Source: an uncultured Lachnospiraceae bacterium
GTDB lineage: Bacteria; Bacillota; Clostridia; Lachnospirales; Lachnospiraceae
Reading direction: 5' to 3'
Length of the DNA stretch: 28,045 nucleotides
Assembly (NCBI GenBank): GCA_910585635.1
Contig: CAJUFE010000066.1
Location: 1-28,045 of the forward strand
Part shown: piece by piece, positions 1-7,769 of the stretch
Layout of the letters: the number at the start of each line of letters is the position of its first letter
Numbering within the stretch: the first letter of the stretch is position 1
Notes under the pieces: model-generated
Seen by the model: the letters and a program-made list of their open reading frames with translations, nothing else
Databases searched by the model: none
What the model was told of the DNA's origin: nothing
Position numbers and translations under genes: made by a program

Positions 1-26
1 GAGCGCGTCCCATTACATGCTACCCC

Positions 27-50
27 CCTCCCGTCGCGGCCCCCTTTGCA
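27..50. repeat. Partial dispersed-repeat arm at the left window edge
   Basis: This short segment resembles the reverse complement of the outer arm of the repeat at 27924-27990. Both share a CCTCCCGT core followed after a few bases by GCGG and CCCTTTGCA, with a few substitutions. If it is the right arm of another copy, its left arm lies outside the window. The match is short and was judged by eye, so it could be chance. Confidence 0.4.
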
Positions 51-118
51 TAAGTGAAAAAAATGACCAGAGCTGTTGCAAAAAAGGTCACCAAGGCGCC
101 GCTCCATCGATATCCCCC

Positions 119-147
119 TTGTATTTACCGCCAAAATAGCATATAAT
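119..147 (+). promoter_or_regulatory. Sigma-A promoter of the coiled-coil gene
   Basis: TTGTAT (119-124) and a perfect TATAAT (142-147) are separated by 17 bp. This lies about 65 bp upstream of the ATG at 212, which has a GGAGG ribosome binding site 7 nt before it. Confidence 0.65.
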
Positions 148-211
148 CAATACCAGTAAAAGGTTAAGATCGTGCGATCGGACGGAACGGACATACGAAG
201 GAGGACGCGGT

Positions 212-1309
212 ATGACACAGCCCATTACAGACCTTGCGGCTTTTTTAGGCGAAGCACGGCAGGCCGTGGAGGATCTGGACCGGATGGAGGCGGAATATGA
301 CCAGCTGGAGCTGGAGGAAAAGCAGCTCAGACGGCAGCTGGACAGTGAGAAAAAGGCGGTGGATACCTCCGTCTCCCAAACGGTGAAGAAAAGGCGGGAG
401 GAGATCCATTCCAGCTATGACAAACAGATCGTAAAGGAGCAGGAACGGTTAAAAAAAGTCAAGAGTAAGCGGGAGAAGGCCAAGAACCAAGGGATGAAGG
501 AGCGGATCGGCGAGGAGACCGCAGGACTGCGGGAGGCCAACCGGCAGCTGGCGCTGAAGCTGAAGAGCCTGTTCCAAAAAGAGCGGATGCCGCTGTTCTG
601 CCGCCGCACCTGGTATTACGCCCTCTATATGCCCAGGACCCTTAAAGAGATCTCGATCTTGCTGGCCGTCATCCTGCTGGTCTTTGCCGCCCTCCCCTGG
701 GGGATCCATCTGCTGATCCCGGAGGAGGCGCGCCGCAGCTGGATGCTGATCTTGATCTACCTTGCCGACATCATCCTTTTTGGCGGCGCCTACCTGGCCC
801 TGGGGAACGGCACAAAGCTGCGGGATCCCGAGACCATCCGGCAGGGACGGAAGCTGCGGGACGCGATCGGCTCTAACCAGAAAAAGATCCGCAAGATCGC
901 CAGGTCGATCCGCCGGGACCGGAACGAAGCGGTCTATGACTTAGACCAGTACGACGATCAGATCGCCAGGATCAGCCAGGAGCTGGCGGACCTGACCACG
1001 AAAAAGCAGGAGGCGCTGAACACCTTCAACACCGTGACCCAGACCATCATCTCCGACGAGATCATCAGCAACAGCAAGGATAAGATCGAGCTTTTGAGCC
1101 GGGACTTAGCGCGGACCGAGGACCGGACGAAGGAGCTGGAGCAGAAGATCAAGGAGCTGTCCCTGCAGATCACGGACCGATATGAGAGCTATATCGGAAA
1201 AGAATTTTTACAGCCGGACCGCTTAGCCGAGCTGGCCCGGCTGATCCGCACCGGACAGGCCTTCAACTTGACCGACGCCATCGCCGTCTACAAAGACGGG
1301 AAGCTGTGA
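212..1309 (+). CDS. Coiled-coil membrane protein of unknown function
   Basis: The 365-residue product has no catalytic motif I recognise. Residues about 15-125 are highly charged and predicted to be coiled coil (rich in E, K, R and Q). Two hydrophobic segments follow at about 146-168 and 177-197. A second long charged helical region then runs from about 205 to 325. The layout, with two cytoplasmic coiled coils flanking a membrane hairpin, suggests a membrane scaffold or tether. The ATG follows GAAGGAGGA at good spacing and a clear sigma-A promoter. The gene is monocistronic and convergent with the YhaN-like gene, from which only the hairpin at 1346-1450 separates it. That neighbour also has a membrane hairpin within coiled coil, but I see no direct homology between them. 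Function is unknown; the open reading frame itself is well supported. Confidence 0.85.
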   Translation: MTQPITDLAAFLGEARQAVEDLDRMEAEYDQLELEEKQLRRQLDSEKKAVDTSVSQTVKKRREEIHSSYDKQIVKEQERLKKVKSKREKAKNQGMKERIGEETAGLREANRQLALKLKSLFQKERMPLFCRRTWYYALYMPRTLKEISILLAVILLVFAALPWGIHLLIPEEARRSWMLILIYLADIILFGGAYLALGNGTKLRDPETIRQGRKLRDAIGSNQKKIRKIARSIRRDRNEAVYDLDQYDDQIARISQELADLTTKKQEALNTFNTVTQTIISDEIISNSKDKIELLSRDLARTEDRTKELEQKIKELSLQITDRYESYIGKEFLQPDRLAELARLIRTGQAFNLTDAIAVYKDGKL

Positions 1310-1345
1310 AGGACCTAAGCGCATCCCCGGTACCAGCAGGGAAGT

Positions 1346-1450
1346 AAAGGGGCTGTCGCAAAATGCCGCTTATACATGATATATGGGTACAGACCATGTG
1401 GTCAGAACGCCATGTCTTGTATATAGCGGCTATTTTGCGACAGCCCCTTT
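1346..1450. terminator. Long hairpin between convergent genes, possibly MITE-like
   Basis: The arms 1346-1364 and 1432-1450 are perfectly complementary over 19 bp. Pairing continues with GCCGCT (1365-1370) against AGCGGC (1425-1430) past a single bulged T. The stem is flanked by A-run and T-run bases on its two sides, so it can act as a bidirectional terminator for the genes ending at 1309 and 1457. The stem is much longer than a usual intrinsic terminator, the loop is about 54 nt, and the arm sequence resembles that of the hairpin at 6464-6560. A small mobile inverted-repeat element is therefore also possible. Confidence 0.75.
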
Positions 1451-1456
1451 CTTCAT

Positions 1457-3340
1457 TTAGATCGCGATCAGATGATAGGGGATCTGACTGGCGGTCAGCA
1501 TCTGCGCCTCCCGTTTATGACAGGTAAAGATGATGATCTGGCCGTCAAAGGAAGACACCAGCCATTTTAAAGCGGTCCGCAGCCGGTCGTCATCATAGAG
1601 CACAAAGCTGTCGTCAAAGATCAGGGGCATCTTTTCCGGCCCGGAACAGAGCAGCCTGGCGGCGGCCAGCCGGAGGGCTAAGTAGATCTGATCCATGGTG
1701 CCGGAGCTGACCTGCTCTAGGGGGACCAGCTTGGCGCTGGTGTTCATGAAGACGTTCAGGTTTTCATCGATGCTCATGCTGCTATAGATGCCGCCGGTGA
1801 TGCCGTCGATCAGCCTCGAAGCCTCCTTGTTCAGATACAGCCCAAAGGAATCCCGTATGGAGGTGGTCAGCTCCGTCATGGTCTCCTGGGCTAAGTCGAT
1901 GGCCGCCAGCTCCTGGGCGATACGGTCATTTTCCCGCAGCACCTCTTTTAACGCCTCCGCCTGCTGCTTACAGCTGGCCAGATGCTCCAGCCGCTTCTCC
2001 AGCTCCCACTGGAGCTTCTGCTGCTTCTCGATCTCCTCGCCAAAGCCGGTCTGCTGGGACCGGACCTGCTCCATCTTCTCTGTCAGCCGGGCCACCGTCT
2101 CCTCTGAGGTGCGGACCGCGCGGCTTAAGCGCTTAAATTCGGCCATCCGCACCAGGAACGCGTCCATGGCTTCCTCACTCACCGTGCCATCCCCCAAATG
2201 CCGGGAGAAGATCTCCTGCAAAAGCTTTTCACAGTAATCCAGGTCCTTCCGATAGCTCCCGTTCTTCGCGAACAGCAAAAAGCCAGAAGCGATGAGCCAG
2301 ATCGCCAGCAAGATCAAGAGCACCGACGGCAGATACGGGCCGAGCCCCAGGCCCGATATGGCCTGGAGGGCCTTAAGGGACCCATCCCCTGTTCTCCCGG
2401 CCAGAAAGATCAGCAAGATCCCGCCCAAGGCAGCCAGGAGTCCAAGGGACAGCGCCACGGCGGCCAACACGATCCTGGACCTCTTCTCACACATCTTTTT
2501 CGCCCGGCTATAGTCATCATAGATGTCCTGTCCATGCTCCTCATAAGCCTGGATCGAAGCCTCGTCGGTGAATTTGTTCGTCTCCAGGACCTGGCGTCCC
2601 CGGGCTACCTTCTGGAGCAGTGTTTCCTTCTCTTTCTGCAGATCGTCCAGCTCTGCCCTGGCCTGGGCCTTCTTTTTCTGGTATTCGGTCAGATGGTTCT
2701 CATATCCGGGCGCCGAAAGCTCCCGCTCCAGGTTCCGGATATCCCCCAGCAGTGTGGTATAGCTCCTGGCGGCCTCCGGCACCATCTGCCGCTCCATCTC
2801 CTTGCGCTGGGCCTTTAAAAAGGCGGAAGCTTTAGTGATGTTCAAGGCCATGCTGCCGGTGGTGTTCATATTGGCGATATAATTTTTCAGCTCCGTGACC
2901 ATGCCCTCATCGGTGGCGCTCTTTAGCTGGCCGATGCTGATGGTATTATTGTAGGCCGCCTCGTTCAGCCCGCAGAGGAGCTGGTCCATCAAGGCTTTGG
3001 TGGGCTCCACCTCCTGGCCCAAGGTCTCATCCACCACCACGAACTCCCGGCTGTTATGGAAATCCCGCTCGATCCGATATACATGTCCACCGGACTCCAG
3101 GCGCAGACTTCCCTGGTAGCCGTTCTTCTGGTCCCAGGGCTTATACCGGCTGAACTGATCGGTCCTGGCCGCCCGCCCCCGCATCCGTTCCATCCCAAAG
3201 AGCATGCCGCGGATAAAGGAATGGAGGGTGGATTTCCCTGCCTCGTTCTTTCCATATACCACGTTCAGACCGTCCTCAAAGCTGATCGAGCAGTCATGCA
3301 GCTTCCCGAAGCCGTTAATATGCAGGTTGAGCAATCTCAT
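1457..3340 (-). CDS. YhaN/SbcC-like membrane-anchored AAA ATPase
   Basis: This 627-residue protein has the split ABC/SMC-type ATPase layout of Rad50, SbcC and YhaN. Walker A is GKNEAGKST at residues 30-38, followed by coiled coil at about 175-285. A signature-like VSSGTMDQ lies at about 544-551 and Walker B (LIFDD) at about 573-577. Between the coiled coils are two hydrophobic segments (about 290-314 and 337-357), so the expected hinge is replaced by a membrane hairpin. The family normally works with an Mre11/SbcD-type nuclease on DNA ends, and the gene encoding one lies directly upstream with a 5-nt gap. The ribosome binding site AAGGAGC overlaps the end of that gene. At 627 residues it is shorter than typical SbcC or B. 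subtilis YhaN, mainly because the coiled coils are short. A DNA repair or processing role at the membrane is inferred. Confidence 0.85.
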   Translation of the reverse strand: MRLLNLHINGFGKLHDCSISFEDGLNVVYGKNEAGKSTLHSFIRGMLFGMERMRGRAARTDQFSRYKPWDQKNGYQGSLRLESGGHVYRIERDFHNSREFVVVDETLGQEVEPTKALMDQLLCGLNEAAYNNTISIGQLKSATDEGMVTELKNYIANMNTTGSMALNITKASAFLKAQRKEMERQMVPEAARSYTTLLGDIRNLERELSAPGYENHLTEYQKKKAQARAELDDLQKEKETLLQKVARGRQVLETNKFTDEASIQAYEEHGQDIYDDYSRAKKMCEKRSRIVLAAVALSLGLLAALGGILLIFLAGRTGDGSLKALQAISGLGLGPYLPSVLLILLAIWLIASGFLLFAKNGSYRKDLDYCEKLLQEIFSRHLGDGTVSEEAMDAFLVRMAEFKRLSRAVRTSEETVARLTEKMEQVRSQQTGFGEEIEKQQKLQWELEKRLEHLASCKQQAEALKEVLRENDRIAQELAAIDLAQETMTELTTSIRDSFGLYLNKEASRLIDGITGGIYSSMSIDENLNVFMNTSAKLVPLEQVSSGTMDQIYLALRLAAARLLCSGPEKMPLIFDDSFVLYDDDRLRTALKWLVSSFDGQIIIFTCHKREAQMLTASQIPYHLIAI

Positions 3341-3345
3341 GGCTC

Positions 3346-4416
3346 TCAGCTCCTTTCATCGGTGGTCTTTAAGAGAGCATTGATCCCATAGAACAACGCC
3401 TTTTTCTCAACAGGGCTCATGTCGTCCTTCTGCAGAGCGCGGATAAAAAAGCCGATCATATCCCCCGGGTGCTCTGCGAACAGCCGGGCAAAGTCGTATT
3501 GAGGCTCCGAATCATCCTGGATCTGGACGATCTTGAACCGGGATTCCAGCACATCAAAGTCAAAAACGATATCCGGGTCCCGCATCCCCCGGATAAAGAA
3601 GCGATAGATATGCTTAAGGCCCCGGCTCTGGATCTCCTGGGAGATCCGGTGGGCCAGCTCGCCGTTGGTGGTCTTCGGGGTCACATTGATCGCCAGCGAG
3701 ATATACTGGGACTGGCACATGGGTACAAATTCCAGTGTCGTCACCTGGCGGGTGGCCGGGCTGATCTCCCCTACTAAGATGCCGTGGGGTCCGGTCTCCG
3801 TCTTATCAAGAGGCTCCAGGGAGCCGCAGTACGCCGCCCGCCTGTCTAAGAGGATCTGGGGCTTATGGATATGCCCCAGGGCGATATAGGCGAAGGGGGA
3901 GAGAGCCAGCTTGTCCTTATCGATCGGCACATGGGAACTGTCCCCGCCGTGGGCCAGCAGGATCTGGATCCTGCCGTTAGGCTCCACTCCGGTCTCGTCC
4001 AGCCTGGCCTCTAAGATCTCCGGCGTATAGTAGCTGAAGCCATAGACTTCTACATCACAGTCCCCAAAGACCGCCGACTCCAACTCCCCGCTCATGAGAA
4101 AGGTCACATTGGAGCACCATTTAAAACTCATCAGCGCAGAATTCTTTCGGATCCGGTCATGGTTCCCCGCGATCAGGACCACATGGACCGAAGGGATGGT
4201 GGAGAACAGGTAATTGACCTCCTTAAGATCCCGGGCCAGGGGCTGGCGGTGGAACAAGTCCCCCGCGATGAACAGAAAGTCCACATCCCGCTCTCTCGCC
4301 TGGCGGATCACCTCTTCAAATGTTTCTTTGATCGCCTGGGCGCGCTCCCTGGACCACGGCCGATCGCAGTCCGGGCTCATCCCCCAGTGGATATCGCCTG
4401 TGTGTATAAATCTCAT
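3346..4416 (-). CDS. YhaO/SbcD-like metallophosphoesterase (DNA repair nuclease)
   Basis: The calcineurin-like phosphoesterase motifs of the Mre11/SbcD group are all present. They are GDIH (residues 7-10), GDLFHR (52-57), GNHD (84-87), LAHGGD (154-159) and LGHIH (180-184). Together they form the usual two-metal site. The product is about 356 residues, close to YhaO/SbcD length, with a C-terminal domain that presumably contacts the ATPase partner encoded next. I place the start at the ATG at 4416, which gives MRFIHTGDIH and has GGAG six nucleotides upstream. In-frame ATGs at 4428 and 4467 would add 4 or 17 residues that are unlike the family. The gene lies 3' of asnS across a 210-nt gap holding a 30-bp tandem array. 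The expected role is nuclease action on DNA ends with the adjacent ATPase. Confidence 0.88.
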   Translation of the reverse strand: MRFIHTGDIHWGMSPDCDRPWSRERAQAIKETFEEVIRQARERDVDFLFIAGDLFHRQPLARDLKEVNYLFSTIPSVHVVLIAGNHDRIRKNSALMSFKWCSNVTFLMSGELESAVFGDCDVEVYGFSYYTPEILEARLDETGVEPNGRIQILLAHGGDSSHVPIDKDKLALSPFAYIALGHIHKPQILLDRRAAYCGSLEPLDKTETGPHGILVGEISPATRQVTTLEFVPMCQSQYISLAINVTPKTTNGELAHRISQEIQSRGLKHIYRFFIRGMRDPDIVFDFDVLESRFKIVQIQDDSEPQYDFARLFAEHPGDMIGFFIRALQKDDMSPVEKKALFYGINALLKTTDERS

Positions 4417-4529
4417 GCCTTTCTCCATTCTGTGCTCTTCGTCGTTCTCCGTCTTTCGGCCGCTCACCTCTGCACGTCTCGGGCAGGCCCTCTTAAAGTC
4501 GGCGCCTCCGGCCCATGGACGTCTCTTTA

Positions 4530-4619
4530 ACCGTCCTCATCCTATCCGGACTAGCCCCTACCGCCCCCATCCTATCCTGACTGGCCCTTACCGCCCTCAT
4601 CCTGTCCGGGCTGGCCCCG
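4530..4619. repeat. Tandem array, three 30-bp units
   Basis: Three consecutive 30-bp units (4530-4559, 4560-4589, 4590-4619) share the pattern ACCG-CC-CATCCT-TCC-G-CT-GCCC with a few substitutions each. The array lies between the asnS stop codon and the start of the YhaO-like gene, and it ends just before the asnS stop. No recognised gene uses it. Confidence 0.85.
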
Positions 4620-4626
4620 GATCAGG

Positions 4627-6018
4627 CTACAGCTCGCAGTTGTTCACGGTCCTGGGGAAGGGGATCACGTCCCGGATATTTGACATCCCGGTCAGGTACA
4701 TCACACACCGCTCAAAGCCCAGGCCGAAGCCGGCATGGCGTGCGGAGCCGTATTTCCTCAGGTCCAGGTAAAACCCATAATCCTCGGTCTTTAATCCCAG
4801 CTCTTCCATACGGGCCGTGAGCTTCTCGTAGCTGTCCTCCCTCTGGCTCCCGCCGATGATCTCCCCGATCCCCGGAACCAGGCAGTCCATGGCCGCCACG
4901 GTCTTCCCGTCGGGGTTCAGCTTCATATAGAAGGCCTTGATCTCCTTAGGATAATCGGTGACGAACACCGGCCGCTTGAAGATCTCCTCGGTGAGACAGC
5001 GCTCATGCTCGGTCTGCAGGTCGCAGCCCCAGAACACCTTATAGTCAAACCGGTCGTTCTCCTTCTCCAAAAGCTGGATCGCTTCCGTGTAGGTCACATG
5101 GGCGAACTCCGACTCCAGCACATGGTTTAAACGCTCCAGCAGGCCCTTGTCCACGAACTGGTTAAAGAACGCCATCTCCTCCGGCGCATTTTCCAGCACA
5201 TAGCGGATGATATACTTTAACATGCTCTCCGCCAGCGCCATATTGTCATCCAGATCGGCAAAAGCCATCTCCGGCTCGATCATCCAGAACTCCGCCGCGT
5301 GGCGTGTGGTGTTCGAATTCTCCGCCCGGAAGGTGGGACCGAAGGTATAGATGTTCTTAAAGGCCATGGCAAAGGTCTCCCCGTTCAGCTGTCCGCTGAC
5401 GGTCAGGTTGGTGGGCTTTCCGAAAAAGTCCTGGGTATAGTCCAGCTTCCCCTCCCCGTCTCTGGGCGGATCGTTCAGATCCATCGTGGTCACCTGGAAC
5501 ATCTCACCGGCCCCCTCGCAGTCGCTGCCGGTGATCAGCGGCGTGTGTACATACACAAAGCCCCTTTCCTGAAAATAGCGATGGATCGCGTAGGCGATCA
5601 AAGAACGCACACGGAAAACAGCCTGGTACGTATTGGTCCTTGGCCTTAAATGGGAGATCGTGCGCAGGAACTCAAAGGAATGGCGTTTTTTCTGCAGCGG
5701 ATAATCCGGCGCGGACTGCCCCTCTACCGTGACCTCCGAGGCCTGGATCTCAAAGGGCTGCTTAGCCTGGGGGGTGGGGGTCAGGATCCCCTTTACGATC
5801 ACCGCGCTGCCCACGCCCAGCTTCGCGATCTCCGAAAAATTCTCTGCCGTGTCATGGTAGACCACCTGTACCGGCTCAAAAAACGTGCCGTCGGTCACCA
5901 CCAAAAAGCCGAAGGCTTTCGAATCCCGATTGCTGCGTACCCAGCCGCCTATGGTCACCTCTTTGTTAAAGTGCTCCTCCCTGTTCTTAAAAAGTTCTTT
6001 TACCGTGATCAGCTCCAT
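4627..6018 (-). CDS. asnS: Asparaginyl-tRNA synthetase
   Basis: This is a class IIb aminoacyl-tRNA synthetase that charges tRNA-Asn with asparagine in an ATP-dependent reaction. The 463-residue length is normal for bacterial AsnRS. The N-terminal OB fold (about 18-105, with VTIGGWVRSNRDSKAFGFL) would bind the anticodon. Class II motif 2 lies at about 230-250 (FRAENSNTTRHAAEFW, then MIEPE) and motif 3 at about 430-445 (GFGLGFERCVMYLTG). The AENSNT stretch is the usual AsnRS variant that separates it from AspRS. The start has AAAGGAG upstream and a strong sigma-A promoter at 6066-6094. I saw no T-box leader: only about 155 bp separate it from the divergent gene, and two promoters occupy part of that. 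Confidence 0.97.
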   Translation of the reverse strand: MELITVKELFKNREEHFNKEVTIGGWVRSNRDSKAFGFLVVTDGTFFEPVQVVYHDTAENFSEIAKLGVGSAVIVKGILTPTPQAKQPFEIQASEVTVEGQSAPDYPLQKKRHSFEFLRTISHLRPRTNTYQAVFRVRSLIAYAIHRYFQERGFVYVHTPLITGSDCEGAGEMFQVTTMDLNDPPRDGEGKLDYTQDFFGKPTNLTVSGQLNGETFAMAFKNIYTFGPTFRAENSNTTRHAAEFWMIEPEMAFADLDDNMALAESMLKYIIRYVLENAPEEMAFFNQFVDKGLLERLNHVLESEFAHVTYTEAIQLLEKENDRFDYKVFWGCDLQTEHERCLTEEIFKRPVFVTDYPKEIKAFYMKLNPDGKTVAAMDCLVPGIGEIIGGSQREDSYEKLTARMEELGLKTEDYGFYLDLRKYGSARHAGFGLGFERCVMYLTGMSNIRDVIPFPRTVNNCEL

Positions 6019-6065
6019 ATCGTTCGATCTCCTTTACTTGATTTACGGATGTATGCTTTTTTCCG

Positions 6066-6094
6066 ATTATACTTTATTTTTTAAAGGGATTCAA
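6066..6094 (-). promoter_or_regulatory. Sigma-A promoter of asnS
   Basis: Read on the minus strand, TTGAAT (6094-6089) is followed after exactly 17 bp by a perfect TATAAT (6071-6066). It lies about 48 bp upstream of the asnS ATG and is divergent from the promoter at 6119-6147. Confidence 0.8.
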
Positions 6095-6118
6095 GGCCTG
6101 GGGCGAAAAGTGATGCTC

Positions 6119-6147
6119 TTTACATTCCGGGGAAGATCCGGTATACT
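6119..6147 (+). promoter_or_regulatory. Sigma-A promoter of the small gene at 6173
   Basis: TTTACA (6119-6124), a 17-bp spacer, and TATACT (6142-6147). The ATG lies 26 bp downstream, preceded by AAGGAGG. The leader would be very short. Confidence 0.75.
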
Positions 6148-6172
6148 AAGGGGCGTAAGGAGGCTTTCGTTT

Positions 6173-6439
6173 ATGTTCCGTATGTGGGGAAAGGTATGGA
6201 AGGAGAACCATCTGCTGAAGGATACGGTGATCTGCATCACCGACTATCCTATGTCGCGGACCCAGATGGTCTTCCAGGCCTTAGAAGAGATCTGCTATCA
6301 GTTCGATCTGGGACAGCCCATCTGGCTGGAGGCGAACATCCGCGCTTTTCAGCGCCATGACAAGACCCGCTTTTCCCAGGATAATTTTGTGGAGGAAGTG
6401 GACTTAGACTATCTGGAGATCCAAGTGATCGAAGAGTGA
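6173..6439 (+). CDS. Small conserved-looking protein of unknown function (88 aa)
   Basis: The frame is open further upstream, but the promoter at 6119-6147 and an AAGGAGG ribosome binding site 9 nt before the ATG at 6173 fix the start there. That gives an 88-residue soluble protein beginning MFRMWGKVWK. It has no signal peptide, membrane helix or recognisable catalytic motif. The C-terminal part is acidic (VEEVDLDYLEIQVIEE). Composition and codon use match the neighbouring genes, which supports it being real. It is transcribed divergently from asnS and is monocistronic, ending just before the hairpin at 6464-6560. I do not recognise the family. Confidence 0.8.
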   Translation: MFRMWGKVWKENHLLKDTVICITDYPMSRTQMVFQALEEICYQFDLGQPIWLEANIRAFQRHDKTRFSQDNFVEEVDLDYLEIQVIEE

Positions 6440-6463
6440 CCGGTCCAGGGATCGAAAGCGGGC

Positions 6464-6560
6464 AGGGGCTGCCGTAAGATGGCCGACCCATCCGATATGC
6501 TGTGCCAGCGGCTCGACAGCACAGGCTCGGACTGGATCGGGCCATCTTGCGGCAGCCCCT
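6464..6560. terminator. Long hairpin between convergent genes, related to 1346-1450
   Basis: The 21-bp arms 6464-6484 and 6540-6560 pair along their whole length with one G-U wobble. The head AGGGGCTGCCGTAAGATGGC closely resembles the arm of the hairpin at 1346-1450. The element lies between the 3' ends of the gene at 6173-6439 and the membrane-protein gene ending at 6618, so it could terminate both. There is no long T-run next to the stem. It may therefore be a repeat element as much as a terminator. Confidence 0.7.
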
Positions 6561-6617
6561 TCGCATCCTTCTGGACCTATCGGCACATGTCCATGCCCTT
6601 CATCTGCTGCGGTCTGG

Positions 6618-7598
6618 TCATCCCAGGTATTCCCGGATGATCTCACCTAGTACCTTGATCTCCTCTGGCTTCAGATCCTTCATCCAATTCTCGCCGGCGG
6701 ACAGCTCGGTGACGTTCCTAGGGCCTGCCTTCTCCTGGACCTTGCCCGGCTGAGCGGCACGGCCTGCGGCGGCCTGCTCTAAGCTCTTGCGCAGCTGGCT
6801 CAAGGCCTCGTCGCTCATGACCTTCTCCCCGCCGTCCTGCTCAGCCAGCTCACGCCCCCTGCGGGAAGCAGGCTCCGGCCTGGACCCCCGCCCGATCGGG
6901 GTTGGGCCTTTTTCCTGGGCGGGCCTTTCCTGGGCTGTGCGGGCATTTGCCTGGAGGGGCTGGGGCTTGGCGTTCATCGCCGCCGTTTCCCTCTTGCGCC
7001 CCCGCATCAGGCGGATCGGCTCCTTTGACGCCGCAGCCTGTCCATCCTCCTTCGCCTTTTCTTCCTCCAGCTCCGGGAGCCTGTCCCTGCCCAGGCGCTT
7101 CCATAACGTATTTTCCAGATAATCCTGGATACAGACCACCAGTCTCCTGCGCTTGTCCGACAGGCCTGCTCCGTAGTCCAGCATGATGTTAAAGCCCCCG
7201 GTCAGGACCCCCACCGAGCTGTACAAGACGATGTAATAGGAGTCACAGCGGTACCAGTAGGCCATAAAAGCGGCCATCCCGCCCAGCAAAAAGCACAGCG
7301 CCGTCATCTGGTTCGAAAAAGCGCTCCACCCTTCTGGTGTGAACAGCCCCATCTTCGCCTCATAAAGCTGTTTTTCCACAAATACACCTGTATTATCGAT
7401 CCCCTGATAGGTCCGGTATGTATCTTCCGCCCGCTGCCTTAGCTCTCGCAGCCAACGGTTCTTCGTCAGCATCATGTTCCCTGTCTCTTTGATCAATCGT
7501 TTGTAGAGGTTCCGCGCTGTCAGCTTGCTGATCATGCCCACCAGGCATACGGCAGACAACACGTAGATCGCTTTACCGGTCTGTAAAAATTCCAGCAT
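6618..7598 (-). CDS. Membrane protein of unknown function with long linker
   Basis: From the ATG at 7598 (AGGGGAG ribosome binding site 6 nt upstream) the product is 326 residues. It begins with a hydrophobic segment (about 9-26), then a basic helical stretch. Two adjacent membrane segments follow at about 99-118 and 120-140. Residues about 190-290 are a low-complexity linker rich in A, E, G, P, R and K. The last 25 residues (ending EEIKVLGEIIREYLG) form an amphipathic helix that may be a docking tail. An in-frame upstream ATG at 7649 would add 17 residues, but it lies inside the promoter, so it is rejected. I do not recognise the family. The arrangement suggests a membrane anchor that recruits a partner through its C-terminus, which is inference only. 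Confidence 0.82.
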   Translation of the reverse strand: MLEFLQTGKAIYVLSAVCLVGMISKLTARNLYKRLIKETGNMMLTKNRWLRELRQRAEDTYRTYQGIDNTGVFVEKQLYEAKMGLFTPEGWSAFSNQMTALCFLLGGMAAFMAYWYRCDSYYIVLYSSVGVLTGGFNIMLDYGAGLSDKRRRLVVCIQDYLENTLWKRLGRDRLPELEEEKAKEDGQAAASKEPIRLMRGRKRETAAMNAKPQPLQANARTAQERPAQEKGPTPIGRGSRPEPASRRGRELAEQDGGEKVMSDEALSQLRKSLEQAAAGRAAQPGKVQEKAGPRNVTELSAGENWMKDLKPEEIKVLGEIIREYLG

Positions 7599-7647
7599 AG
7601 ATAGCTCCCCTTTCTTCCCGGCGCTTATGTTCACGCCTGATGAGACC

Positions 7648-7676
7648 ATTATAACTATCCGATCTCCTTTTGGGAA
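7648..7676 (-). promoter_or_regulatory. Promoter of the membrane-protein gene
   Basis: On the minus strand, TTCCCA (7676-7671) and TATAAT (7653-7648) are separated by 17 bp. They lie about 50 bp before the ATG at 7598. This makes the gene a transcription unit separate from mtnN upstream. Confidence 0.6.
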
Positions 7677-7769
7677 GAGAGGAGCCCCCAGAATCGTTCG
7701 TCAAATTCTGCTACAGACCGCACGGAGCGCCGTATCCATCGGGGCATCCCTCATAAAAACACCCTTTGG

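Noticed and set aside
4214..4771. Plus-strand open frame of 185 codons opposite the YhaO-like gene and asnS
   Set aside because: It is antisense to two well-supported genes and its repeats (RPHPI type) come from the 30-bp tandem array. No ribosome binding site was seen.
6019..6172. Possible T-box leader upstream of asnS
   Set aside because: The gap to the divergent gene is too short, the promoter lies about 48 bp before the ATG, and no T-box sequence or terminator/antiterminator pair was seen.
7689..7710. Hairpin CAGAAT...ATTCTG as a terminator of mtnN
   Set aside because: The stem is only 6 bp and no T-run follows on the minus strand.
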